From: Colimorpha_A sp964630635
GTDB lineage: Bacteria; Bacillota; Clostridia; Oscillospirales; CAG-272
NCBI GenBank assembly: GCA_964630635.1
Contig: CAZVVM010000062.1
Span: 1 to 10,663, forward strand
Length of the DNA: 10,663 nt
Direction: 5' to 3'
Shown here: positions 1 to 7,413 of the stretch, piece by piece
Position numbering within the stretch: position 1 is the stretch's first letter
Layout: each line of letters opens with the position of its first letter
Notes under the pieces: generated by a model
Database searches by the model: none
The model's input: only the letters and a program-made list of their open reading frames with translations
Told to the model about the DNA's origin: nothing
Translations under genes and position numbers: made by a program

Positions 1-456
1 GTAGCACTTTGCGCGGAGCATATTATTTACCGAGAAGCAAGCACCGACCTCGCGGAGAAGCTCAACGTAGTTAAGCTTGAGAAGCCAGTCTGCGTTGTTT
101 ATCATCTGCGCCTTGCCCTCGGAGAAGTCGATGAATCTCTCCATCTGACGCTTAAAGCATTCAGCGTTATGGTCGATGTCCTCTTTGGTAAGCATCTTTC
201 TCATATCGGTTCTGCCCGAGGGGTCACCGATCATCGTAGTGCCTCCGCCGATAAGGGCGATCGGCTTGTTGCCTGCCATCTGAAGACGCTTCATAAGAGT
301 AAGCGCCATAAAGTGACCTGCAGTCAAGCTGTCGGCAGTACAGTCAAAGCCGATATAGAAGGTCGCCTTGCCTTCGTTAATCATAGTCTTGATCTCATCC
401 TCGTTAGTTACCTGAGCGATAAGACCTCTTGCAATCAGTTCGTCGTAAAGTGTCAT
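1..456 (-). CDS. tyrS: Tyrosyl-tRNA synthetase, N-terminal part (cut by left edge)
   Basis: Cytosolic class I synthetase that activates tyrosine with ATP and charges tRNA-Tyr. Only the first 152 codons are present; the KMSKS loop and the tRNA-binding S4 domain lie outside the window. Numbering matches Bacillus stearothermophilus TyrRS over the first 80 residues: Y34, G36, D38, T40 and D78 (in GDPSGRTD) are conserved. The HIGH-like signature reads T45-A46-G47-H48, so the first histidine is threonine. ATG at 456 has an AAAGGA ribosome site (465-470) with an 8-base spacer. It starts 15 bases after recN with no terminator between, so it is probably co-transcribed. There is no space for a tRNA-sensing T-box leader, which commonly controls synthetase genes in this phylum. 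Identity is certain; the operon membership is inferred. Confidence 0.97.
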   Translation of the reverse strand, partial: MTLYDELIARGLIAQVTNEDEIKTMINEGKATFYIGFDCTADSLTAGHFMALTLMKRLQMAGNKPIALIGGGTTMIGDPSGRTDMRKMLTKEDIDHNAECFKRQMERFIDFSEGKAQMINNADWLLKLNYVELLREVGACFSVNNMLRAKCY

Positions 457-471
457 AATGTTTTTCCTTTC

Positions 472-2172
472 TTATGCGTCGCTTCCTGCCGTATCGAGCA
501 TTTCTGCCGCCGACTGAAGAAGCTTGTCTGTGATGTTTACGCCGCCCATTATACGGGCAAGCTCGTTTATTCTTCCCTCTCTCGTCAGAGGTGTAACGGA
601 GGTTTCTACCCTGCCGTCAATTTCCTGTTTCTTTATCAGATAATGCTCGTGTGCCTCGGCGGCTATCTGTGCCGAGTGAGTAACGCAAATTACCTGGTTT
701 TTAGCCGCGAGCGCGCGCAGGCGTATTCCTATCTTCTGCGAAGTCTTACCCGAAACGCCCGTGTCGATCTCGTCGAATATCAGCGTTTCGCCCTCGCTTC
801 CGTAGGAGTTGATATTTTTGAGGGCAAGCATTATTCGTGACAGCTCACCGCCCGACGCTATCTTCGATAACGGCTTAAGCGGCTCACCCGGGTTTGCTGA
901 TAAAAGGAATTCGATCGTGTCAGCGCCCTGCTTAATAAGCTTGACCTTGCCGTTTTCGTCAAGCGACGGCTTGATATCGACCTTGAAGCGCACCTTCGGC
1001 ATTTCAAGGTATGAAAGCTCGCTGACGACGCTTTTTTCAAGTGTCAATGCCGACTTTTGTCTGTTTTCCGTCAGGCGTGAGGCAAGCTCGGCGGCTTTTT
1101 TCTTATGCTTTGAATATTCGATCCGAAGCTCGTCGAGAAGCTCGTCCGCCTGCTCGATCTCTTTAAGCTCATTTGCCGCCTTATCGCGGAAAGCAAGTAT
1201 TTCCTCAATTCCTGTTCCGTACTTCTTTTCAAGCTTGGAAATAAGCTCGAGACGCGTTTCTATTTCGTCAAGCTCACTCTCGGGATCGTCGTAATCGCTT
1301 TCGGCTATATCCGAAACGGTCAGCCCGATCTCTTCAAGCTCGTACGTCATATTGTTGAGCTTTTCGATATACTCTTCCGCGTTCGGAACGTACTCCGAAA
1401 TGATTTCAAGAGCCGCTACCGATTTCTTAATAAGCTCATATGCCGGAAGCACCTTTTCACCGCGGTAAAGCGCTTTGGTTATAAGACGCGACTGTTTAAG
1501 TATCTTTTCTGCGTTCTTTACCTTTTCGCGTCTCTTTTCAAGCTCCTCTTCCTCGCCGAGCTTGAGCTTCGCTTCGTCAATTTCGTTTACCTGGTATCGA
1601 AGAAGCTCGCTCATACGCGCCTTTTCTCTTTCGTCGCGCTTGAGGGAAAGCATCTTCTTGCGGCAATTTTCAAGCTGCTCGTAAACTACCGAATATTCAT
1701 TCAGCAGCTCATCGTTACCTGCATATCCGTCAAGATACGAAAGCTGTGCCGATAGCGACATTAGTATTCTGTTGTCATTCTGACCGTGAATATTGATCAG
1801 GTACGGCATAAGCTCCCTTTGAAGTGACGCGGGGATCGTTCTGCCGTTGAGCTTCGTCTGCGCTTTGCCGTCAAGGTCAAAGGTACGCGTAAGGAGTATA
1901 CATCCGTCCTCGTCAGCCGTTATATCAAGCTCCGACGGAAGGCGCGAAAGGGGTGCTAAAATATCGGTAAACAGTCCCGATACCGCCGCCCTCGTCTCGC
2001 CGTTTCGGATCAGATCCTTGCTCGGACGAGCGCCGAGAAGCAAATTTATACAGTCGATAAGAATACTCTTACCTGCACCCGTTTCGCCCGTCAGGACCTG
2101 AAAGCCGCTTTCAAAATCAATATCGGCGTGCTTTATGACGGCGATATTTTCAATGTGAAGTGATGATAACAT
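472..2172 (-). CDS. recN: DNA repair protein RecN (SMC-like ATPase)
   Basis: SMC-family ATPase that acts early at DNA double-strand breaks. The 566 residues have the full family layout: Walker A GETGAGKS at 29-36, HGQNDN at about 129-134, a long charged coiled-coil region from about 155 to 375, ABC signature ASGGELSR at 439-446, Walker B LIFDEID at about 464-470, and the switch histidine in THSAQIA at 498-504. Length fits bacterial RecN (about 550-570). Its ATG shares one base with the argR stop (TGATG), and an AGAGGG site lies within the end of argR, so translation is probably coupled. Neighbouring argR is the standard partner in Bacillota. Downstream, spoIVB and spo0A would be expected in a spore-former, but tyrS is found instead. 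Confidence 0.98.
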   Translation of the reverse strand: MLSSLHIENIAVIKHADIDFESGFQVLTGETGAGKSILIDCINLLLGARPSKDLIRNGETRAAVSGLFTDILAPLSRLPSELDITADEDGCILLTRTFDLDGKAQTKLNGRTIPASLQRELMPYLINIHGQNDNRILMSLSAQLSYLDGYAGNDELLNEYSVVYEQLENCRKKMLSLKRDEREKARMSELLRYQVNEIDEAKLKLGEEEELEKRREKVKNAEKILKQSRLITKALYRGEKVLPAYELIKKSVAALEIISEYVPNAEEYIEKLNNMTYELEEIGLTVSDIAESDYDDPESELDEIETRLELISKLEKKYGTGIEEILAFRDKAANELKEIEQADELLDELRIEYSKHKKKAAELASRLTENRQKSALTLEKSVVSELSYLEMPKVRFKVDIKPSLDENGKVKLIKQGADTIEFLLSANPGEPLKPLSKIASGGELSRIMLALKNINSYGSEGETLIFDEIDTGVSGKTSQKIGIRLRALAAKNQVICVTHSAQIAAEAHEHYLIKKQEIDGRVETSVTPLTREGRINELARIMGGVNITDKLLQSAAEMLDTAGSDA

Positions 2173-2627
2173 CAGTTCCCTCTCGTTATCTGTTTAAGTT
2201 TTTCTGAAAATTCGATCGCGCCCGTGTTGTCACGCATCATAACGAAAATGGTGTCGTCACCCGCGATGCTTCCTACAAGCTCCGACCAACCCATTCCGTC
2301 GATTGCGGCAGCCGCCGCCTGCGCCATACCCGCGTAGGTACGGAGAACGACGAAGTTATTGGCGAAATCGACCTTGATTATCGTCTCTCTTATAATGTTT
2401 CTGTACTTTGCCGAGATGTGAATATCGTCTCTCGGCGAAAGTGCGTACTTATAGCGGTGATCGGGGGTCGACACCTTAACGAGCTTGAGCGAGCGAATAT
2501 CGCGCGAGACAGTTGCTTGCGTTACGTCAAAGCCCGACTCGCGGAGCTTGCTTATAAGCTCGTCCTGCGTTTCGATATCGTATTCGGTTATGATCTCAAT
2601 GATTTTATTATGTCTTTTGTACTTCAT
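2172..2627 (-). CDS. argR: Arginine repressor ArgR/AhrC
   Basis: Hexameric arginine-dependent DNA-binding protein that represses arginine biosynthesis and, in some species, activates catabolism. The 151 residues match the family length. The N-terminal winged helix (about 1-70) contains the recognition segment TQATVSRDIRSLKLVKV (36-52). The C-terminal oligomerisation and arginine-binding domain contains GMAQAAAAAID (100-110) and VGSIAGDDTIFV (118-129), whose paired aspartates D124-D125 correspond to the arginine-contacting pair in E. coli ArgR. ATG at 2627 follows GAGG at 2636-2639, part of TGAGG in which the TGA is the stop codon of nadK; the spacer is 8 bases. I see no convincing palindromic ARG box in this window, so autoregulation is not supported here. 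Confidence 0.98.
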   Translation of the reverse strand: MKYKRHNKIIEIITEYDIETQDELISKLRESGFDVTQATVSRDIRSLKLVKVSTPDHRYKYALSPRDDIHISAKYRNIIRETIIKVDFANNFVVLRTYAGMAQAAAAAIDGMGWSELVGSIAGDDTIFVMMRDNTGAIEFSEKLKQITRGN

Positions 2628-2637
2628 TTTCGTTTCC

Positions 2638-3480
2638 TCAATCAGACATTTTTTCTCGTAGTATATCGTAAAAACTTACGTCGCGCTTTTTGTTTGCGCG
2701 TATGAAATCGGCGCTTACACTCGAACGTCGAACGGTTACCGAGTCACCGCAGTTAAGCATATCTGCTTCGTTACCGTCGACCGTCAGGTGAGAGGGCGAC
2801 GATACGGGAGAGAGATATTTGATCTCAATATGAGAATCCTCGGGAACTATTATCGGTCTTGCGGTAAGCGAATGAGGGCATATGGGAGTAAGGCAGATGC
2901 CCTTTAATTTCGGCGAAAGCACGGGGCCGCCCGCCGAGAGTGAATATGCGGTTGATCCCGTCGGTGTCGCAACGATAAATCCGTCGGAGCGATAGCGTCC
3001 GAGCGAGCTTCCGTCGCAGAATATCTCGGTTTCAAGGAGCCGCGAGACGGTTCCGTGCGAAAGAACGACGTCGTTTATCGCTACCATCGTTTCTTCTGAT
3101 TCAAGTCCGCTTTTGACCGTCGAAACCTCAAGAAGCGCGCGCTTCTCGATATAGTATTCGCCGTTCAGAACTGCGTTCAGTCCCTCTTTGTCGTCGGGCG
3201 AAAGCTCTGCAAGATATCCTACACGTCCGAGGTCGATACCGAGTATCGGAACTCCGATCAAAGCGCCTCGTCTCGCCGCTCTCATAATCGAGCCGTCTCC
3301 GCCCAGAACGATTATCATATCGGGGCAGGACGAAACGCCTTTATTCACGCCGTCGATATGCGTATCAGCGTCGCAGTCGAGCCACACTTCATCTCCGCGG
3401 TCTTTGAGAATCGAAATCAGTTCAGTGGTATATTTAAGATTCGGGTCCTTTAAGACCGTTGATGCAACTTCAATCTTCAC
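2638..3480 (-). CDS. nadK: NAD kinase
   Basis: Cytosolic enzyme that phosphorylates NAD to NADP with ATP or polyphosphate, the only route to NADP in most bacteria. The 280 residues carry the family motifs: GGDGS at 60-64 (phosphate-binding, with the conserved aspartate), the N-D pair in AINDVVL (134-140), and the glycine-rich TPTGSTAYSLSAGGP (172-186). The C-terminal part has the usual beta-rich fold with DGN near 235. The start is GTG at 3480, chosen because AAAGGAGG (3488-3495) lies exactly 7 bases upstream and the protein then begins MKIEVAS, as expected for the family. The gene overlaps the end of tlyA by 11 bases, so its ribosome site is inside tlyA, predicting coupled translation. It is followed after 10 bases by argR. 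Confidence 0.97.
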   Translation of the reverse strand: MKIEVASTVLKDPNLKYTTELISILKDRGDEVWLDCDADTHIDGVNKGVSSCPDMIIVLGGDGSIMRAARRGALIGVPILGIDLGRVGYLAELSPDDKEGLNAVLNGEYYIEKRALLEVSTVKSGLESEETMVAINDVVLSHGTVSRLLETEIFCDGSSLGRYRSDGFIVATPTGSTAYSLSAGGPVLSPKLKGICLTPICPHSLTARPIIVPEDSHIEIKYLSPVSSPSHLTVDGNEADMLNCGDSVTVRRSSVSADFIRANKKRDVSFYDILREKMSD

Positions 3481-4225
3481 TATCCTGCCTCCTTTCGTTA
3501 TCTAAAGTAAAATATGCCAAAAATTCTGTATTTCCGTCACCGCCCTTGATGGGTGAAATAACGGTCTTTATATTCGTAAGTCCAAAGGAAGAAGCGCAGG
3601 CGATGACCTCGTCTACTGCTTCCCTTCTCTTTTTCTCGTCGCGGACGATACCGCCCTTGCCGACGCCGCTTCGTCCGACCTCGAACTGCGGCTTGATAAG
3701 GGAAATAAGTATTCCTTTTTCCTTCATAAGCGGAATGATCGCAGGATAAAGCTTCGTTTGCGAAATAAACGAAACGTCCATTACCGTAATATCCGCCTTC
3801 TCACGTATCTCTTTTTCGCTCAAATAACGCGCGTTTACGTTTTCAAGGGATATAACGCGGTTATCGCTCTGAAGCGATTTGTGAAGCTGACCGCTTCCCG
3901 AATCTACCGCATAAACCTTGCTTGCGCCGTGCTTGAGCAAACAATCCGTAAAGCCGCCAGACGACGCGCCTATGTCAAGACAAACAGCACCCGTAGGATC
4001 GATAGCAAACTCACTAAGCGCGCCCTCGAGCTTAAGTCCGCCGCGGCTGACGTAGGGACAAATAAGGTCTGTACGGCAGGATATTTCATCATCTCCGCTT
4101 ACGTCAAAGGCGGGCTTTAATATAAGCTTGCCGTTTACGGTCACCGATCCGCTTTCGATAAGGTTTTTAGCTTTAGTGCGCGTTTCGGCGTAACCCTTTT
4201 CGGTCAAAAACTGATCGAGGCGCAT
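3470..4225 (-). CDS. tlyA: TlyA-family rRNA 2'-O-methyltransferase
   Basis: S-adenosylmethionine-dependent methyltransferase; in characterised members it 2'-O-methylates cytidines of 16S and 23S rRNA, and its loss gives capreomycin resistance. An N-terminal S4 RNA-binding domain (1-60) is followed by a FtsJ-like Rossmann domain with the SAM motif DIGASSGGF (84-92). The catalytic K-D-K-E set is visible as K65, D150, K178 (in IKPQFE) and E234, each four residues below the mycobacterial TlyA positions as I remember them. At 251 residues it is slightly short but complete. ATG at 4225 shares one base with the ispA stop (TAATG). The ribosome site is weak (AGAGAAG), consistent with dependence on ispA translation. 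B. subtilis yqxC is the positional equivalent. Which rRNA is the target cannot be read from the sequence. Confidence 0.95.
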   Translation of the reverse strand: MRLDQFLTEKGYAETRTKAKNLIESGSVTVNGKLILKPAFDVSGDDEISCRTDLICPYVSRGGLKLEGALSEFAIDPTGAVCLDIGASSGGFTDCLLKHGASKVYAVDSGSGQLHKSLQSDNRVISLENVNARYLSEKEIREKADITVMDVSFISQTKLYPAIIPLMKEKGILISLIKPQFEVGRSGVGKGGIVRDEKKRREAVDEVIACASSFGLTNIKTVISPIKGGDGNTEFLAYFTLDNERRQDSED

Positions 4226-5073
4226 TATACTTCTCTATCCGAGAGGTAACGGGCAAAATCGACAAGCGTCTGACTTCCTTCGTATTTCGAGATGACGGAT
4301 ATCGCCTCATCAGTCAGCGCGTTTATCTTTTCCTTTGCTTCGCCTTCGGTCATAAACGAAAGGAAGGTAGTCTTATTATCCTCTGTACCCACATCAAGAA
4401 TATCGTCCTCGATCTGGAACGCAAGTCCGATATTCTCTGCGTATTTCTTCACGTCGGCGTACTCATCCGTTCCCTCGCCGTATCCCGCCGCAAGGCAGCC
4501 GAGAAGCGCCGCGGTACGGATAAGAGAGCCCGTCTTCATACGGTTCATCATAAGATGCGTTTTTTCGGTCAAACGCTCCTTTTCGCCCGCAAGGTCGAGC
4601 ACCTGACCGCCGATCATTCCGTCTGCTCCCGAATTGACTGCAAGAAGCATAACTGCCGCGACCTTATTATCTCTCGAAACGTATTCGTTCCCTGCTGCGA
4701 CCTCAAACGCCTTGGTAAGAAGTGCGTCGCCTGCTAAAAGCGCGTTGGCTTCACCGAAAACGATGTGATTGGTCGGCTTACCGCGTCTAATATCATCGTT
4801 ATCCATACACGGCAGATCGTCGTGAATGAGCGAATAGGTATGTATCATCTCGATAGCGCAAGCGTAAGGAAGCGCTGCTTTAACCTTACCGCCGAGCATT
4901 TTTGCAACCTCAAGAGTGAGGAAAGGTCTTATTCTCTTTCCGCCCGAGGAAGCGCTGTACTTCATCGAATCGGTAAGCACGGATATTTCCTCAATGCTTC
5001 CCGAAAGATATCCGTCGATAGCCGAGCCGATGAGCTCGGCGTTTTCTTTAATTGTCAGAGAAAGGTTTTTCAT
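4225..5073 (-). CDS. ispA: Polyprenyl (farnesyl/geranylgeranyl) diphosphate synthase
   Basis: Trans-prenyltransferase condensing isopentenyl diphosphate with allylic diphosphates for quinone and undecaprenyl lipid synthesis. With ATG at 5073 it has 282 residues: GGKR at 44-47, first aspartate-rich motif DDLPCMDNDD at 85-94, GGQ at about 155-157, KT at about 180-181, and second motif DDILD at 223-227. Oddly, DDILD is followed almost at once by VGTEDNKTT: the usual stretch of about 12 residues holding the G-K and G-S/T-D elements is missing, without a frameshift. The start is uncertain. ATG 5073 has a GGTGG site 5 bases upstream; a GTG at 5082 would add three residues. The gene overlaps the end of xseB by 26 bases. 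Between it and tlyA, dxs is commonly found in relatives but absent here. Product chain length is not determined; the residue before the first motif pair suggests a short-chain enzyme. Confidence 0.93.
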   Translation of the reverse strand: MKNLSLTIKENAELIGSAIDGYLSGSIEEISVLTDSMKYSASSGGKRIRPFLTLEVAKMLGGKVKAALPYACAIEMIHTYSLIHDDLPCMDNDDIRRGKPTNHIVFGEANALLAGDALLTKAFEVAAGNEYVSRDNKVAAVMLLAVNSGADGMIGGQVLDLAGEKERLTEKTHLMMNRMKTGSLIRTAALLGCLAAGYGEGTDEYADVKKYAENIGLAFQIEDDILDVGTEDNKTTFLSFMTEGEAKEKINALTDEAISVISKYEGSQTLVDFARYLSDREV

Positions 5074-5278
5074 CGTAGCCACCGTTACCGTTATTTACAA
5101 GTACGTTTATTCGCTTCTCCGCTTCGTCGAGCTTACCCGAGCAAAGCTTTACGAGAGCAACACCCTCCTCGAACATATCGAGGGATTTATCAAGCTCCGC
5201 CGTGCCGTTTTCAAGCTCTCTTACTATTTCTTCAAGGCGGGATAGCGCCTCTTCAAATTTAATTTCTTTCTTATCCAT
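5048..5278 (-). CDS. xseB: Exodeoxyribonuclease VII small subunit
   Basis: Small subunit of ExoVII, the single-strand-specific DNase that degrades DNA from both ends to oligonucleotides; several XseB chains pack on each XseA. The 76 residues match the family (about 70-80) and show its hallmark pattern FEEALSRLEEIVRELENG (8-25), then LDKSLDMFEEGVALVKLC: two amphipathic helices. A glycine/asparagine-rich tail (about 62-76) is not conserved and overlaps the ispA start. ATG at 5278 has GAGGCGG with a 3-base gap just upstream; the first bases of this site are the TGA stop of xseA, so both subunits should be made in a coupled way. It follows xseA by 7 bases, the normal arrangement. Confidence 0.96.
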   Translation of the reverse strand: MDKKEIKFEEALSRLEEIVRELENGTAELDKSLDMFEEGVALVKLCSGKLDEAEKRINVLVNNGNGGYDEKPFSDN

Positions 5279-5285
5279 ATCCGCC

Positions 5286-6497
5286 TCACGCTTTCTTTTT
5301 TGAAACTACCTTTGCGTTAATACTTCCGTCTGTCAGCTTAAAGGAGACGTCGTCGCCCTCGTTTAAGTCGTCAACGCTCTTAACGAGCTTTCCGCCTTCC
5401 TTGAATACTGCTGAATACCCCTTTGATATAACTTTCAAGGGGCTCACTGCTTCAAGCACCGACGAAAGCCGTGCAAACTTCTGCTTTTCGGTCGTCAACT
5501 TATAATTTACAGAGCTTTCAAGCTCCTTTGTCAACGATATGAGTATCATTCTCTTGTCGTCTATATATGCCGACGGCTGTGTCAGCGCGCGTCTTTCCGA
5601 AAGCATTTTCAGCACCTGACGGTGACTTTTCAGCTTCGCTTCGGTCAGCGTCTGCATACGGGAAACAACGTTTCCGAATTTTCTTTTCAGCTCTTCGCTT
5701 TCGGGAACCGCAAGCTCCGCCGCCGCAGAAGGGGTCGGTGCGCGTCTGTCAGAAACGAAGTCGCATATCGTAAAATCGGTTTCGTGGCCGACTGCCGAGA
5801 TCACGGGAATATCGCACTTGAATATCTCTCTTGCAAGAGCTTCGCTGTTGAACGCCCAGAGGTCCTCGATCGAGCCGCCGCCGCGACCGATTATTATTAC
5901 GTCAACGCTTCTGCTCTCGTTAAAATATTTGATTCCGCGAATAAGGTCTGCTTCAGCTCCCTCGCCCTGCACGAGCGACGGGAAAAGAACGAGCTTTGCA
6001 AACGGAAAGCGTCTTCCGCACACGTTTATAATATCGCGCACCGCCGCACCCGTCGGTGAAGTAATTATTCCTACCGCCGAAGGTATCTTCGGAAGCGGTT
6101 TTTTCAGATCCGTCCTGAAAAGTCCCTCTGCCTCAAGCTTTCTTTTAAGCTGCTCGTAAGCGAGCGTTAAAGCACCGATGCCGTCGGGCTCAAGCGAGGT
6201 CGCGTAAAGCTGATACGCACCGTCGCGCGGATAGACCGAAACGCGTCCGTGAAGAACGACCTTCATTCCGTTTTCGGGTCGGAACTTAAGCTTTACTACG
6301 GCACTTTTGAACATCACCGCCGAAACTCTCGCGTTTTCGTCCTTGAGCGAAAAATAATAGTGACCCGAGGAATGATAATTCAGGTTGGAAATCTCACCCC
6401 GAACGTAGACGTTTGACAGAACGGGATTGCCGTCGATCAGCATCTTAACGTATTCATTTAAGCCGTGGACGGTCAGTATCCTCGATTCATCGGGCAT
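5286..6497 (-). CDS. xseA: Exodeoxyribonuclease VII large subunit
   Basis: Catalytic subunit of ExoVII, acting on single-stranded DNA in repair and processing of damaged ends. An N-terminal OB-fold (about 5-100, with RGEISNL and GHYYFSLKD) is followed by the nuclease domain with GIITSPTGAAVRDI (143-156), GRGGGSIEDLWAFN (204-217) and SAVGHETDFTICDF (234-247). The residues reported as essential in E. coli XseA fall at the same numbers: D155, R205, H238 and D241. A helical region (about 265-350) precedes the conserved C-terminal segment SPLKVISKGYS (352-362) and a short beta tail. At 403 residues it is shorter than the E. coli and B. subtilis proteins (about 450), mainly in the coiled coil. ATG at 6497 follows the preceding stop by one base; GGAGAA within the previous gene serves as ribosome site. 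Confidence 0.97.
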   Translation of the reverse strand: MPDESRILTVHGLNEYVKMLIDGNPVLSNVYVRGEISNLNYHSSGHYYFSLKDENARVSAVMFKSAVVKLKFRPENGMKVVLHGRVSVYPRDGAYQLYATSLEPDGIGALTLAYEQLKRKLEAEGLFRTDLKKPLPKIPSAVGIITSPTGAAVRDIINVCGRRFPFAKLVLFPSLVQGEGAEADLIRGIKYFNESRSVDVIIIGRGGGSIEDLWAFNSEALAREIFKCDIPVISAVGHETDFTICDFVSDRRAPTPSAAAELAVPESEELKRKFGNVVSRMQTLTEAKLKSHRQVLKMLSERRALTQPSAYIDDKRMILISLTKELESSVNYKLTTEKQKFARLSSVLEAVSPLKVISKGYSAVFKEGGKLVKSVDDLNEGDDVSFKLTDGSINAKVVSKKKA

Positions 6498-6498
6498 T

Positions 6499-7413
6499 TT
6501 ACAGTTCTCCGTTAATTTTAAGTTCGGTCAGCCGAGCGATGCCTGCCGCATTATCGCAGGAATATTCGCTTGCAGCAAAAAGGCCGCCGAAGCGCTCGGC
6601 CAAGGTTTTATTTATATATCTGTTACTCATAACGCCGCCTGCGTATATTATAGGCAAATCGCCGTATTTTTCAAGCGCGTTTTCTGTAAGCTTCGTAAGC
6701 ACTGCGGTTATGTGCGAAAGAACGAAATCGGCTACGTAACTCTTCTCCGCGCCGTCGTGCAGGAGCTTTTCCGCCTTGTTTTCAAGTCCCGAAAGATTGA
6801 AGTCGAAGCCGTCGACCGTTATCTTACCCGGCTTTGCCGCCGATGGGTCGCAAGAGAGCGCATCGAGCTCCTTTCCGCAGGGGAAATTGAGTCCCATAAG
6901 AACGCCTATACGGTCTATCGCCTTTCCGCAGGAAATGTCCTTCGTGCCGCCGAGGAGTGTTATCTTGCCGTTTTCAACCAATGTCAGCTCTGTCGTTCCA
7001 CCCGAAACGTGGAAGGCAAGAAACGATGAGTGATGCAGGTCTTCTCTACCACAAGAGTATAGCGCCGCCGCTATATGTCCGCGCTGGTGGCTGAATTTGT
7101 AAAGCGGAACACCGTGCGTGCTTGCAACTGCGGTTGCTGCTGCAATTCCCGAAAGGAAGCACGGCATATACGAGCCCTCGTTATCACGCGGAGTAGCCGA
7201 AACACCGACCGCACGGGGAGAAACCTCTCCAAGCTCTGTAAAAGCTGACGGAAGATTTACCGTGTGCTGAAAGACAGCATCGCTCTGACGCAGTCCCCGT
7301 TCGCCCTCGGAAACCTTGAGAAGTATTCGGATATTCCTTTCGACCTTGCCGTTTAGCGAGACCGCAACCGAGGTCGTATAGTTACTTGTATCTATTCCGA
7401 GACAGGGCTTCAT
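6499..7413 (-). CDS. TsaD/Kae1-like ASKHA-fold protein (M22 family paralogue)
   Basis: The 304 residues belong to the TsaD/Kae1/Gcp superfamily (COG0533-like). Metal ligands of TsaD appear conserved: H109 and H113 in HQRGH, and D287 in DNAAGIA. Other family features are SGGTTEL (137-143), the region CGKAIDRIGVLMGL (162-175) and AGGVMSN (258-264). It differs from true TsaD (about 340 residues, tRNA threonylcarbamoyladenosine synthesis): the N-terminal motif reads GIDTSNYTTSVAV rather than the ETSCDET type, the protein is shorter, and it carries a GERGLRQSDAVFQH block (37-50). I recall such proteins in many Clostridia as putative peptidase M22 or Kae1-like, function unknown, beside nusB or xseA. 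A separate genuine tsaD is expected elsewhere. The ATG overlaps the nusB stop by 4 bases (ATGA). Membership in the superfamily is firm; substrate is unknown. Confidence 0.9.
   Translation of the reverse strand: MKPCLGIDTSNYTTSVAVSLNGKVERNIRILLKVSEGERGLRQSDAVFQHTVNLPSAFTELGEVSPRAVGVSATPRDNEGSYMPCFLSGIAAATAVASTHGVPLYKFSHQRGHIAAALYSCGREDLHHSSFLAFHVSGGTTELTLVENGKITLLGGTKDISCGKAIDRIGVLMGLNFPCGKELDALSCDPSAAKPGKITVDGFDFNLSGLENKAEKLLHDGAEKSYVADFVLSHITAVLTKLTENALEKYGDLPIIYAGGVMSNRYINKTLAERFGGLFAASEYSCDNAAGIARLTELKINGEL

Noticed and set aside
457..471. Possible T-box or terminator ahead of tyrS
   Set aside because: The intergenic space is only 15 bases and holds just the ribosome site.
169..840. Open frame of 223 codons on the plus strand
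   Set aside because: It runs antisense over the tyrS start and recN end, both of which have unmistakable motifs. No ribosome site or recognisable protein.
809..1294. Plus-strand open frame of 161 codons, serine-rich
   Set aside because: Mirror of the recN coding frame; the Ser/Arg-rich composition comes from reverse reading of Glu/Leu/Lys-rich coiled-coil codons.
4765..5262. Overlapping plus-strand frames opposite ispA and xseB
   Set aside because: Shadows of two well-supported genes; no conserved motifs and no initiation signals.
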